This document shows, piece by piece, positions 40,564-50,584 of a DNA stretch of 60,035 nucleotides. A program made the translations under genes and the position numbers. This stretch comes from Promethearchaeati archaeon. Its GTDB lineage: Archaea; Asgardarchaeota; Heimdallarchaeia; JABLTI01. Position 1 is the stretch's first letter. Every line of letters starts with the position of its first letter. The stretch lies in assembly GCA_013166835.1 (NCBI GenBank), contig JABLTI010000004.1, forward strand, positions 1-60,035, in the 5' to 3' direction. The notes beneath the pieces were generated by a model. It saw nothing but the letters and a program-made list of their open reading frames with translations. It made no database searches and was not told the origin of the DNA.

Positions 40564-42885
40564 TTAATCTTTAACTTTCAACGCTGCAATTATTGCTTGA
40601 CCACTACTGATACTACCATCTCCACATGGCAAAGATTTGTGCTGTAAAAATTCCAAATTGGCGGTATTTACCTTTTTGGCTATTTGACGACTGATTATAT
40701 CATTGTAGGCAACACCACCTGTAAAACCAATTTTCTTAATAGAATTAGATAATGCATAGTCAATTGCTGAGTCTGCAAATTGATTTGCTAAGTAATGATG
40801 AATAGCTAAGGCAATATCAGCGGGTTGCTTATCTGAGATTAAATATTCATAAGCTTGATATAACATTGAAGTTGTGTTGATTATTCCAGAATTCTTTTCA
40901 GGTAAATCAAAAACTATTTTTCCTAATCTACCTTTATGGGCTAATGCTTCGAGAATTATCGCTGGTTCTCCCTCATATGTTCTTTCATAACAAGCTTTAA
41001 GCAAAGCACTTGACGCAGCTAAAATTCTGCCTGTGCTTGTAGTATTGAAAACATTTATTCCTTTTTTTAATTGCGAGAGAACTACTTGTATTTCATTTTC
41101 TCCGCCGGGCAAACTATTTGGATAAATATTCAATAGCAAATCAGATAATTCATTTTCGGAGAACCTTTTTGATAAAATACCTACAACCATTCTAATAGGA
41201 TAAAAGGTAGCACGATCTCCACCTATCATTGATTGTTCTTCGAGATGTCCTATTCTTTTAAATTCTGTATAGGAATTATGAAAGATTTCTCCACCCCAAA
41301 TTTTACCATCGGAACCATAACCAACTCCATCAGCAATAATTGATATTATTTCTTCTTCTTTTGGTACTTTATTATCTAACATTAAGGTAGTAGCATGAGC
41401 ATGATGGTGCTGTATTCTAAATAGTTGAGCATCATGTTCTTTCCTGTATTTCTCTGCTAATCTTGTAGAGAGAAAATTAGGATGCAAATCACTTCCAATT
41501 GAATCATAGGAATTTACATCTAATAATGAAGTCATGTGATTTATAGCCGATTCAAGAAAAGCAAGAGTTTCAAGAGTATCTACATCACCGATAAATTGAG
41601 TAGGAAAACATCGATTTGTTTTAGCGATTGCTCCTGTTGATGTTAAAAGTGGTCCAACACCTACTGAAGAAAGCTTGCCTAGATCAAATGGGAGATTAAT
41701 AGGTTCTGGAACCCAACCTCGAGATCTTCTAATTAAAACTGGATTATCATTAGCAAAACGTACAACGCTATCATCCGCACGTTGGAAAATTCTTCTATTA
41801 TGTAACAAAAAATAATCTGCAAGTTCACCTGTATTTTCTAGGATCTCATCATTTTCAATATACATTGGAATTTCGGAAGGATTCGCACTTGTTAATATCA
41901 ATGCCGGATCTTTAATTTCATCTAGAATTAATGAATGAATCCCAGAATATGGGAGCATTACGCCTACATTAAATAATTTTGGAGCAATCCACTCTGATAA
42001 AGGAAAAGGTACTTTTTTCTCGAGTAATACAATGGGTCTTCGATAACTTGTTATTATTTCTTCTTCATTGGTATTGACTTTCGCATACTTCTTCACATCT
42101 GTAATTGAACTTGAGATAATAGCAAAAGGTTTGTATTTCCTTTTACCTTTGCGGGTTCTTAATTTTAATATCGTTTCATCGTTATTTACTGAGCATGCTA
42201 AATGAGTGCCACCTATTCCCTTAAGTGCTATTATATTCCCTTCAGAGATTAATTCACTAATTTCTTTGAATATATTTTGTAATTCTAATTTTTCCCCATT
42301 TTTATTATAAAGTGATAATGTTGGTCCACATCTAATACAGCAAGTAGTCTGTGCATGATGTCGACGATCAAGTGGATCATTGTATTCTTTACTACATGAT
42401 TCACAAAATGGAAATTCTATCATAGTTGTATTAGGTCTATCATATGGAAGTTTAGTGATTGTTGTATAACGAGGTCCACAAATCGCACATGAAGTAAAGG
42501 CATATTTGAATCGATAATCTTTACGATTTTCCATATCACTTAAACATTTTTCACAAATAGAAATATCAGGCGGAAGGTAAGAAACACCTCCAATTTTTCG
42601 TTTTGAGCTTTTTTGAATCTCAAAAATTGAAAATTCATCTTGGGAACTACTCCAAGTAACTTGAAAATCCTCATACTTGGCTAAATAAGGCTTATCGTAC
42701 TTTAAAGAATCAACAAATTTCAGAAGAACTTTCTTTAATCCCTCAGCTACGATTAATACTCCAGCATCACCTTGGTTTCTTACAAATCCTGTTAATCCTA
42801 ATTTCATTGCCGTTTGATAGACAAAAGGTCGAAAGCCAATGCCCTGAACGATACCACTACAAATGACTTTTACTCGAGACCTCAA
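40564..42885 (-). CDS. hypF: Carbamoyltransferase HypF, hydrogenase maturation
   Basis: HypF makes the cyanide ligands of [NiFe] hydrogenase from carbamoyl phosphate. All parts are present in order: N-terminal acylphosphatase domain (GIVQGIGFRPFVYQ), two C4-type zinc fingers (CEKCLSDME with CAICGPRYT; CESCSKEY with CIRCGPTLS), a YrdC-like domain (about 195-380), and the Kae1-like domain with HHHAHATTLM and GFTGGVAYN. 773 residues is full length. hypD is present 18 kb away; no hydrogenase structural gene is here. Confidence 0.95.
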   Translation of the reverse strand: MRSRVKVICSGIVQGIGFRPFVYQTAMKLGLTGFVRNQGDAGVLIVAEGLKKVLLKFVDSLKYDKPYLAKYEDFQVTWSSSQDEFSIFEIQKSSKRKIGGVSYLPPDISICEKCLSDMENRKDYRFKYAFTSCAICGPRYTTITKLPYDRPNTTMIEFPFCESCSKEYNDPLDRRHHAQTTCCIRCGPTLSLYNKNGEKLELQNIFKEISELISEGNIIALKGIGGTHLACSVNNDETILKLRTRKGKRKYKPFAIISSSITDVKKYAKVNTNEEEIITSYRRPIVLLEKKVPFPLSEWIAPKLFNVGVMLPYSGIHSLILDEIKDPALILTSANPSEIPMYIENDEILENTGELADYFLLHNRRIFQRADDSVVRFANDNPVLIRRSRGWVPEPINLPFDLGKLSSVGVGPLLTSTGAIAKTNRCFPTQFIGDVDTLETLAFLESAINHMTSLLDVNSYDSIGSDLHPNFLSTRLAEKYRKEHDAQLFRIQHHHAHATTLMLDNKVPKEEEIISIIADGVGYGSDGKIWGGEIFHNSYTEFKRIGHLEEQSMIGGDRATFYPIRMVVGILSKRFSENELSDLLLNIYPNSLPGGENEIQVVLSQLKKGINVFNTTSTGRILAASSALLKACYERTYEGEPAIILEALAHKGRLGKIVFDLPEKNSGIINTTSMLYQAYEYLISDKQPADIALAIHHYLANQFADSAIDYALSNSIKKIGFTGGVAYNDIISRQIAKKVNTANLEFLQHKSLPCGDGSISSGQAIIAALKVKD

Positions 42886-42977
42886 TTATTTTTCCTCAGC
42901 ATATGATAGATATTGCTAGTTAAATAATTAATTAACAACTCGTATAAAACGACAGCTGTTTACATGCTAAGAAAACT

Positions 42978-44462
42978 TTACTCTATTTCGTTGAATAAAA
43001 AGAAATTATCTGGAAATACCCACTTATTTTCTTTGTAAAATTTGTAAGGAATAGGACGAAAAATACCACTTGTTTTAGATGCTAGAGAAAATTGAGTGTT
43101 TTTTATTGTTGGAAGAGTTTCGCAAACCAAATCATTTAATCGATGGGCGCCATTCATTAAATCAACTGTTATTATTGCTCCTCCATTTCTAAATGTATAC
43201 GAAAAAGTTTGAGGCATTCTAAGAATAATTTTTTCAATAGAATTTAGATTTTCTTTTGAAATTTTTTCGAAAAATAAGATTGCAGATTGGTTTAAACCCA
43301 TATAATATAATAAAATCATTGGGAACATTAATTCCTTAATTTTCTCAATGTGAAAATTAGTATCATCCCAGGAAAGTGATAATCTTTTGGAAATTGTACG
43401 AACAGAACTATCTAAATCTCTTCTAAATAATGTCATAACTTTCAGATCTCTTTCAGAGAATTTTACTGGATTACCCTCGAAAGAGAAACGGTGAAATGCT
43501 TTAGTGGAATCATCAGAGCTTTCAGTCAAACTTAAAATTCGTTCTTTAAACCAATCAATAAAGAATCCAGGCTTATTAGCTGATAAAACAGAAGGTCTTT
43601 TTGAATACGTATAATAAGTGAAATTAAGATTGTTTGAGATAGTTTTTACTTCATCACAATAAAAAGATCTAATTTTGTTTGAGTCACTTAATTTTACAAG
43701 ATATTCGAATAACTTCTTTTCATGAATTTTTGGAATTGTTAAAGAGACAATGTAGTCAAATCGCTGATTTGGACATCGACGGATAGTTCTTGTATATGGA
43801 GAAGAGAAATATTGGGGAATAGATTCTTGAAATTCAGGTGTAGACTCAATAAGAATGATATACAAATTCAAACCAATTCTAGGAAAATTGACGGTTCCAG
43901 TAACTCGAAAATAAGCATTATTTCGTAGATAGCCGATTCGTCGACTGATATAATTAGAACGTACTTGCAATTTTTTTGATAGCAATTCATTAGTGTAATA
44001 TTGTTGCGTGTCAATTAAATCTCTAATTGTTTTAATAATCCTAACATCCATTTCTGACAAAGGAACAACATAATATCTTTCTAAATCAAATAGGATAGCA
44101 CATGATTCATAAAAGGATAAATTCTGAAATTTCGACATTTGTTCTAGTACAGTCTCAATAAATAAACCATTCATGATCTTATCTAGATAGATGAAATCAA
44201 TGTATGGTCTATAATGAAATTCACCCATAGGAAGTTGTACAATTTTGTGAGTAGATTTTTCCCGCCAAAAATCTAACAAATCATACTTTTCATCATCATC
44301 CTCAAGATGTCTATAAATGAAGAGAAAACCTAAATCTAATGCTATCTGAGAGTTTAACTCTTTGACTTTTGGATACAATTCCAACATCATTTTTTCGAAA
44401 ATATTGGAGAAATTTAAATCATTACTGATTGATTCAAGATTTTCGAATAGTTGTTGTGACAT
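42978..44462 (-). CDS. Large helix-turn-helix protein, paralogue of 7977-9704
   Basis: 494 residues. A winged helix lies near 140-185 (ELLSKKLQVRSNYISRRIGY), followed by FPRIGLNLYIILIES and a beta-alpha segment. In the C-terminal half, LKVMTLFRRDLDSSVRTISK suggests a second HTH. The order of parts matches the 575-residue protein beside the peptide genes, including the IGLNLYIILI/LGLHTYVSII step after the HTH. It has no peptide gene next to it. An Lrp/AsnC-like double regulator is my reading. Confidence 0.55.
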   Translation of the reverse strand: MSQQLFENLESISNDLNFSNIFEKMMLELYPKVKELNSQIALDLGFLFIYRHLEDDDEKYDLLDFWREKSTHKIVQLPMGEFHYRPYIDFIYLDKIMNGLFIETVLEQMSKFQNLSFYESCAILFDLERYYVVPLSEMDVRIIKTIRDLIDTQQYYTNELLSKKLQVRSNYISRRIGYLRNNAYFRVTGTVNFPRIGLNLYIILIESTPEFQESIPQYFSSPYTRTIRRCPNQRFDYIVSLTIPKIHEKKLFEYLVKLSDSNKIRSFYCDEVKTISNNLNFTYYTYSKRPSVLSANKPGFFIDWFKERILSLTESSDDSTKAFHRFSFEGNPVKFSERDLKVMTLFRRDLDSSVRTISKRLSLSWDDTNFHIEKIKELMFPMILLYYMGLNQSAILFFEKISKENLNSIEKIILRMPQTFSYTFRNGGAIITVDLMNGAHRLNDLVCETLPTIKNTQFSLASKTSGIFRPIPYKFYKENKWVFPDNFFLFNEIE

Positions 44463-44692
44463 TAATAATCATAATCCTCTTCTCATTTTTCATTGTACCC
44501 TTCGATTTATGTGGAACAATGTATTATGATATCATTTGAGCTAATCGACCAAGAGTTAATTAAAAAAGAGCTATAAAAACACCAAGAGAAGGACTTTAGA
44601 TTTAAATAATGTAAAAATGATAATTAACTACAATATCTTATAAATTAGAGTAAAAGAAGTTTAAAGATTATAATAATAAAAAGTGAAAATAA

Positions 44693-46543
44693 TTGACTGC
44701 TGAAGATAAGGATAGTTTATTACTACGAATAAAGTCTTTTCCAGATAAACCAGGAATTTATTCTTTTAAGGATGATAAAGGGAGAGCAATCTATATCGGA
44801 AAAGCAAAATCATTGAAAAAGAGAATTACCTCTTATTTTGTTGAAGGAGCTCTTGATAGAAAGACATTATCAATTAAAAGATTGGCAAGAGATGTGGAAT
44901 TTATAGTTACAAATACAGAAACTGATGCATTAATACTCGAAAACAGTTTAATAAAACTACATAAACCCAAACTAAATGTTAGACTAAAAGATGATAAAAC
45001 ATATCCTTACCTAAAAATAACTACTAGTGAAAAATATCCAAGAGTTGAAATTATAAGAAACAGGAAGGACAATAATGATCTTTATTTTGGACCATACACT
45101 GATGTGAAAACATTAAGAATAGCATTAAAAAAAGCTTTAACAATATTTCCAATTGCAAGATGTAAAAAACCAATAATTGATGGTAAAATTAATCGTTCTT
45201 GCTTGTTTTTTCAACTAGACAGATGTTTAGCACCATGTGTTGATAAAGTTGAACAAAAAAAATACCTGAAAGCAGTTAAGCAATTCATTAAATTATTTGA
45301 GGGAAAACAAAGAGAGCTTATAAAAGAGTTAAAGGAAGAAATGCAAAAAGCTTCTAAGCAATTGAATTATGAAAAAGCAGCTCTATTGAGAGATAAGGTT
45401 CTTGCTTTAGAAAAACTGGTTCAAAAACAAACAATTATTTCAAAAGATGTGAATGCTGAATATGATATAATTGGTTTATATCAAACTCAAAAGGTATCAT
45501 TAGCTCAAATACTAGCAATGAGACAAGGAAGGATTACTGAACAAAAGCATTTTGTTATGGATTTACCTTATGATTTGAATGAGGATGAAATATTAACGTC
45601 ATTTATTAAACAATATTATTCGAAAACAGATTTTATTCCAAGAAGAATTTTAACAAAGATAGAAATTGAGGATGAAATTACTATCAACAATTGGTTAAAA
45701 GATAAACAAAAACTAGAGAAAATAGGAATAATATTTGTAAGACCAAAAACTCGTGAACAGAAGGCATTTATTGAGCTTGCGTATTCAAATGCTAAAATTA
45801 ACTATCATACAAAAACTAAAGTGCAAGAAATGAGAGAGGAAAAAATTTCTGAGGCATTACAAGAACTAAAAGATGTTTTAGACCTTAAGGAAGAACCAAA
45901 AAGAATTGAAGGATATGATGTATCAACTTTACTTGGAACCGATACTGTTGGTTCTTGCGTTGTTTTTGAGAATGGATTACCTAAGAAAAAAGATTATCGA
46001 AAATTCATAATAAAAACAGTTGAGGGACAAGATGATTACGCATCAATGAGAGAAATGATCAAGAGAAGATTTACTGGTAGTTTAGCCAAAAAAAATCCAA
46101 ATCCTGATCTCATTCTTATTGATGGTGGACCGGGTCAAATAAGTTCTGTTTTAACAGTATTGGCTGAAACTAGTATAAACATTCCCATTATTGGACTCTC
46201 AAAAGAATTTGAAGAAATTCATTTCACTGATGATAGAAACTCAATTATTTTAGATGAAAAATCTAATGCTTTGAAGGTTTTACAAAGAGTGAGGGATGAA
46301 GCTCATAGATTTGCTGTAAGCTTTCACAGGCAAAGAAGAACTAAAAAAATGATCAAATCCTCTCTTGAAGAGATTCCTAATCTTGGAGAGAAAAGAATTA
46401 AAATGTTAATTGAGCATTTTGGCAGCATTGAAAACATCAAAAATGCAAATGTAGATGATTTAGTAAAAGTAAAAGGTATAAGTCAAAAACTTGCTTTAAA
46501 AATTTTTGAATATTATAGTAAAAATGAATTTACATTTAGCTAA
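44693..46543 (+). CDS. uvrC: Excinuclease ABC subunit C (UvrC)
   Basis: UvrC makes the two cuts in nucleotide excision repair after UvrA/UvrB find damage. Domains: GIY-YIG nuclease (PGIYSFKDDKGRAIYIGKAK, then LKKRI), a cysteine-rich segment, a UVR motif (KQLNYEKAALLRDKVLALEK), the RNase H-like nuclease (GYDVSTLLGTD, LILIDGGPGQ, DEAHRFAV), and C-terminal helix-hairpin-helix repeats (IPNLGEKRIKMLIEHFGS). 616 residues is full length. Start is TTG at 44693. Bacterial-type NER genes are scattered in archaea, probably by transfer; UvrA and UvrB are not in this window. Confidence 0.95.
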   Translation: MTAEDKDSLLLRIKSFPDKPGIYSFKDDKGRAIYIGKAKSLKKRITSYFVEGALDRKTLSIKRLARDVEFIVTNTETDALILENSLIKLHKPKLNVRLKDDKTYPYLKITTSEKYPRVEIIRNRKDNNDLYFGPYTDVKTLRIALKKALTIFPIARCKKPIIDGKINRSCLFFQLDRCLAPCVDKVEQKKYLKAVKQFIKLFEGKQRELIKELKEEMQKASKQLNYEKAALLRDKVLALEKLVQKQTIISKDVNAEYDIIGLYQTQKVSLAQILAMRQGRITEQKHFVMDLPYDLNEDEILTSFIKQYYSKTDFIPRRILTKIEIEDEITINNWLKDKQKLEKIGIIFVRPKTREQKAFIELAYSNAKINYHTKTKVQEMREEKISEALQELKDVLDLKEEPKRIEGYDVSTLLGTDTVGSCVVFENGLPKKKDYRKFIIKTVEGQDDYASMREMIKRRFTGSLAKKNPNPDLILIDGGPGQISSVLTVLAETSINIPIIGLSKEFEEIHFTDDRNSIILDEKSNALKVLQRVRDEAHRFAVSFHRQRRTKKMIKSSLEEIPNLGEKRIKMLIEHFGSIENIKNANVDDLVKVKGISQKLALKIFEYYSKNEFTFS

Positions 46544-46723
46544 TTTGGGAAAAATTTGTTAAATAAAACCCTTTTTTTCTTTGGATATATAGTTTTTATT
46601 ATCTATCGCAATACCTATATATGAGCAATGAGATATATTATAAAGTTATAAAAGTTTAAAAAAGAAAAAAATATGAAATTTGTAGTTATGAATTTACAAA
46701 TTTGAAAATGAGATGTTAAAAAA

Positions 46724-48169
46724 ATGTCTATGAGAAGCTATGCAATAAGGCGTTTTCTTTATATGCTCCCTACTTTACTTGGAATTTCTATGGTTAGCTT
46801 TGCGTTGATAGCTGCATCTCCTGGGGATCCTATTCAGATTAGAATGGGGTTGTTTAAAGGAGAACAAACGGATTACATACGAAGATACAATGAAATCGGT
46901 ATATCAATGGGTATGCTGGAAAAAGTTGGACAAGATGCAGTTTCATTTGATATTACAATGGATACAACAACTGGGTTTTCATTAAAAGAATTCAACGTTA
47001 CGGGACCGGAAACAGGCTACATTGATTTTACAACAGTTACGTTAAACCTAAGAAGTGATATAGCGCGGAACTTTAGTATAACGGGATATGGTACTACATA
47101 TGGATATGATATCCATCTTGAACTTCCCGGAGATAATACTCTTTTTACCTATATTTTCTTAGCGGACAGACTTTCTTATGATCAAAATTTCAACACATCC
47201 AACAATGAAATTTATTATACACTGGAAAGACCATTCAACTATACTGCCACAGGTATTAGTGAAACTGGTAAAATGATAATTGAATATACACAATATACAA
47301 GAATTGGTGGATTTGTCCGATATCTACAATGGCTTGGATTAGTGAAGAAATTCCTCATTGAAGATTTAGACGGCGATGGAACTGTAGAAAGAGTTTACAG
47401 ACGTCGTGGAATTCTACAAGGAGATTTTGGACGATCTTGGCACTGGGTAGAAGGTAGTGCAGATCAAGGAAAGCCAATTATGGATATCATTGTAGGAAGG
47501 ATGTGGTACACACTATTTCTGACTACACCGGCATTTATCATAAGCACCATTTTAGCAACGGTTATTGGAGTTATCCAAGCAACAAGACAATATTCTATTT
47601 GGGATAAAGGAGTCACTCTGGCCTCACTTATAGGATATTCAATGCCAACGTTTTGGTTGGCTAAACTTGTAATGCTTGCATCATTTTATATCTTCAATTT
47701 CACCGGAGCAACTACAGGTGAAGCTTTTACGGAACCCTTTATACTAAATGGTACATTTTACGTCTTTCTTATATTACCGACAATTACATTAGTCCTAACA
47801 GGATTAGTATTTCTGGCAAGACTAACAAGATCGCAATTACTTGACATTCTGCGGCAAGACTACATTACAACGGCAAGGGCAAAAGGATTATCAGAACGCT
47901 CAGTAATTTACAAACACGCATTCAGAAATGCGATGCTGCCTATAATAACAGTAGTAGGTATGGCCCTACCTGGTTTATTGGGTGGAGCAGTCATGACTGA
48001 AGGTGTATTTGGTTGGCCTGGTTTAGGAACAGTGTTCTTAACAAGTGCTTTGCAAAGAGATCATCCAATGATGATGGCTACGAACTTCATCTTTGGTGCA
48101 ATGTTTCTTGCATTCAGACTGTTAGTTGACTTGAGTTATGCTCTAGTTGATCCGAGGATACGGTATTAG
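46724..48169 (+). CDS. Peptide ABC transporter permease, DppB-like
   Basis: 481 residues. The N-terminal helix (RRFLYMLPTLLGISMVSFAL, then IAASPGDP) is the DppB/OppB signature, and the EAA loop reads TARAKGLSERSVIYKHAFRN. A large extracellular insert of about 150 residues between helix 1 and the rest makes it longer than the usual 310-340. It works with the DppC-like permease directly downstream (14 bases). The binding protein and ATPases are not nearby. The imported substrate is probably a peptide or related solute. Confidence 0.85.
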   Translation: MSMRSYAIRRFLYMLPTLLGISMVSFALIAASPGDPIQIRMGLFKGEQTDYIRRYNEIGISMGMLEKVGQDAVSFDITMDTTTGFSLKEFNVTGPETGYIDFTTVTLNLRSDIARNFSITGYGTTYGYDIHLELPGDNTLFTYIFLADRLSYDQNFNTSNNEIYYTLERPFNYTATGISETGKMIIEYTQYTRIGGFVRYLQWLGLVKKFLIEDLDGDGTVERVYRRRGILQGDFGRSWHWVEGSADQGKPIMDIIVGRMWYTLFLTTPAFIISTILATVIGVIQATRQYSIWDKGVTLASLIGYSMPTFWLAKLVMLASFYIFNFTGATTGEAFTEPFILNGTFYVFLILPTITLVLTGLVFLARLTRSQLLDILRQDYITTARAKGLSERSVIYKHAFRNAMLPIITVVGMALPGLLGGAVMTEGVFGWPGLGTVFLTSALQRDHPMMMATNFIFGAMFLAFRLLVDLSYALVDPRIRY

Positions 48170-48183
48170 GAGATGTTTAGAAT

Positions 48184-49221
48184 ATGGCTACAGTGAATGA
48201 AACAAGCGTTGATCGAGAAACACGAATCCTAGAAGAAATCAAACTTGTAGAAGGTTCAAATCTTTGGGCGCTTGTTATGAGACGAATGCGTAAAGATCAG
48301 ATGGGCATGATAGGATTTTATATCGTTGCTTTTCTGGTTATTATTGCAATTGTAGCGTTTCTTATTCAACAATATGATGCATTATTCGGTTTGAATAATC
48401 CTACCCATGATCCTTATGATATTCTTAATTACTACATTGAAATTTGGATTCCTGGAACTCAGAAATATCTGCGTTTGATAGCACATCCAAAATACATTAT
48501 TCCCGGAGATCAAACACTAGCACCAAATGCACAATACCCATTTGGCACTGATACAAGAGGTTTTGATATACTATCCAGAACATTCTTTGGATCCTCACTA
48601 TCATTAGTCCTAGGTTTTATAGGTCAAATGACAACAAGCATTTTGGGTATGATAATTGGATCATTTTCAGGCTATTATGGTGGATTTTTCGATGATATAG
48701 TACAAAGAATCAATGAAATCATAAGCGCAATGCCAGGATTTATCCTATTCATCTTCATCGTTGCTATCTTCAGAGATATAGCTGGTAATATCCCAGGCGG
48801 AATATATATGGTGGTAATAGTAATATTTGCACTGATTGGCTGGGGTGGAACTAGTCTGATTGTGCGGAGTACGATTCTTTCGCTGAAAAACACGGAATTC
48901 ATAGAAGCTGAACGGGCACTAGGTGCCAAGGATTCAAGAATAATATTTAGACATATTATTCCAAATTCACTATCCCCTGTAATTGTCATTACCACTTTAG
49001 GAATTGCAAACACATTGATGTTCATTGCAGCACTTGCATTCTTCGGTTTAGGAGATGCTACAGCTGTTTCGTGGGGCGATGATTTAGCATACCATCGAGA
49101 TCATTTACTGACTTATTGGTGGATGCCAACGTGGCCTGCGACGATGATATTCATAACAATTCTTGGTTTTAACCTAATGGGAGATGCATTAAGAGACGCA
49201 TTAGATCCGAAACTAAAATGA
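48184..49221 (+). CDS. Peptide ABC transporter permease, DppC-like
   Basis: 345 residues, about six membrane helices. DppC marks: HPFGTDTRGFDILSR-type entry (here PFGTDTRGFDILSRTFFG), and the EAA loop AERALGAKDSRIIFRHIIPN. It is the partner of the preceding permease in one operon ending at a terminator (49230-49245). Function: forms the heterodimeric membrane channel of an oligopeptide-type ABC importer. Confidence 0.88.
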   Translation: MATVNETSVDRETRILEEIKLVEGSNLWALVMRRMRKDQMGMIGFYIVAFLVIIAIVAFLIQQYDALFGLNNPTHDPYDILNYYIEIWIPGTQKYLRLIAHPKYIIPGDQTLAPNAQYPFGTDTRGFDILSRTFFGSSLSLVLGFIGQMTTSILGMIIGSFSGYYGGFFDDIVQRINEIISAMPGFILFIFIVAIFRDIAGNIPGGIYMVVIVIFALIGWGGTSLIVRSTILSLKNTEFIEAERALGAKDSRIIFRHIIPNSLSPVIVITTLGIANTLMFIAALAFFGLGDATAVSWGDDLAYHRDHLLTYWWMPTWPATMIFITILGFNLMGDALRDALDPKLK

Positions 49222-49229
49222 TAAAAAAT

Positions 49230-49256
49230 AGACGCTTAGGCGTCTTAATTTTTTCT
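49230..49256 (+). terminator. Terminator of the permease operon
   Basis: AGACGC-TTAG-GCGTCT hairpin followed by TAATTTTTTCTTTTTT, ten bases after the DppC-like stop codon. Confidence 0.75.
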
Positions 49257-49336
49257 TTTTTCATTTATAACTAATCTTTTTAAGTTAAGAAATAATGGTT
49301 TTTACTCGAAAAGCACTACTCAAATAAATATTTTTT

Positions 49337-49353
49337 CGAAACTTTTATATATG
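49337..49353 (+). promoter_or_regulatory. BRE/TATA promoter of TFB
   Basis: CGAAACTTTTATATATG combines a BRE-like CGAAAC with a TATA box. A start about 25 bases on would be near 49372, leaving a leader of roughly 210 bases before the ATG at 49581. Confidence 0.55.
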
Positions 49354-49580
49354 AAGTTCTAACAAAAACGTTAGAAGTAATATAAAAGTCTTTCCCGAAA
49401 TGATAAAATCTTATGTAAAATAATGTGGGGCCATTTTAAATAGAAAATATAATCTTCTATTTTAGACTGCCTTCTTTGTCCAATTAATAATGGGTTATTG
49501 GATTCTATCGTTTACAGGATAAAAAAAGATATAGAAAAAGAGTATGAGTCTGATTCAATAAAGGAGTGGCTTATTAAATA

Positions 49581-50516
49581 ATGTCTAAAGAAGATTTTCA
49601 AGAAGAAAAAGCTCAAATTGTATGTTCTGAATGTGGATCGTCAGATATCATTAGTGATTCAACAAGAGGAGAAAGAATATGCACAAATTGTGGCGCAGTA
49701 ATTGATGAGCACATTATAGATGAAGGGCCTGAATGGAGAGCTTTTACATCAGAAGAAAGAAACAAAAGAAGTAGAGTTGGTTCCCCAACATCTTTTGCAG
49801 TTCATGATAAAGGTCTAGCAACTCAGATAGGATGGGAAGATAGAGACGTCTATGGTAAAAAACTATCACCAAGAAGAAGAGCCCAAATTTATAGATTAAG
49901 AAAATGGCAAATTAGAACAAGGGTTCACTCATCAATGGACAGAAATTTAGCATATGCTATGAGTGAGCTAGACAGATTAAGCTCTCAGATTGGTATACCA
50001 AGAACTGTGAAAGAAACTGCAGCAGTAATTTACCGGAAAGCAATCGAAAGACATCTAATTCGTGGTAGAAGTATTGAAGCAATGATAGCAGCAGCTGTTT
50101 ATGCAGCAGCTAGAATTAGAAGAGTTCCAAGAACATTAGATGAAATCGCTAAAAACAGCAGAATTTCCAAAAAAGAACTTGGTAGATGTTACAGGTTAAT
50201 TATCAGAGAATTGCAAATACGTATTCCTTTAGCAAATCCAAATGATTATATTATAAGATTCAGTGCTGAGCTTAGATTATCTGGTCATACAGCACAAAGA
50301 GCAATAGAAATCATAGATCAAGCTAAGGAAAATGGTCTTACTGCAGGTAAAGATCCAACAGGATTAGCAGCTGCATCAATATATATAGCTGGAATCATCG
50401 AAGGCGAAAGAAGAACTCAAAGAGAAATCGCAGAAACCGCTACTGTTACTGAAGTTACTGTCAGGAATAGATACAAAGAACTTGTACGAAAATTAGGGAT
50501 TGAAATAACAGTATAA
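49581..50516 (+). CDS. tfb: Transcription initiation factor TFB
   Basis: 311 residues, the standard archaeal TFIIB homologue that bridges TBP and RNA polymerase. Zinc ribbon CSECGSSD and CTNCGAV; the B-reader/linker EWRAFTSEE; two cyclin repeats (about 115-205 and 210-300); HTH TQREIAETATVTEVTVRNRY at the end. A long leader with hairpins precedes it. A divergent second TFB is at 35032-36090. Confidence 0.95.
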   Translation: MSKEDFQEEKAQIVCSECGSSDIISDSTRGERICTNCGAVIDEHIIDEGPEWRAFTSEERNKRSRVGSPTSFAVHDKGLATQIGWEDRDVYGKKLSPRRRAQIYRLRKWQIRTRVHSSMDRNLAYAMSELDRLSSQIGIPRTVKETAAVIYRKAIERHLIRGRSIEAMIAAAVYAAARIRRVPRTLDEIAKNSRISKKELGRCYRLIIRELQIRIPLANPNDYIIRFSAELRLSGHTAQRAIEIIDQAKENGLTAGKDPTGLAAASIYIAGIIEGERRTQREIAETATVTEVTVRNRYKELVRKLGIEITV

Positions 50517-50529
50517 TGATTCTCAGTTT

Positions 50530-50562
50530 GATTCTGAAATTTCAGAATCACTCTTTATTTTT
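50530..50562 (+). terminator. Terminator of TFB
   Basis: GATTCTGAAATTTCAGAATC is a perfect palindrome that forms a stem, followed by ACTCTTTATTTTTATC. It begins 13 bases after the TFB stop codon. Confidence 0.7.
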
Positions 50563-50584
50563 ATCTAGTTAGGGATTGTTTAAG

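Larger units (their letters stand above)
49222..49580. other. Gap between permease operon and TFB, with promoter and leader
   Basis: Besides the terminator and TATA region listed here, this 359-base gap has a TTCTAAC-AAAAAC-GTTAGAA hairpin at 49357-49376. In the probable transcribed leader it has AATAGAA..TTCTATT (about 49439-49463) and TCCAAT..ATTGGA (about 49479-49502). These could form stems in the TFB mRNA. No open frame. Confidence 0.5.
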
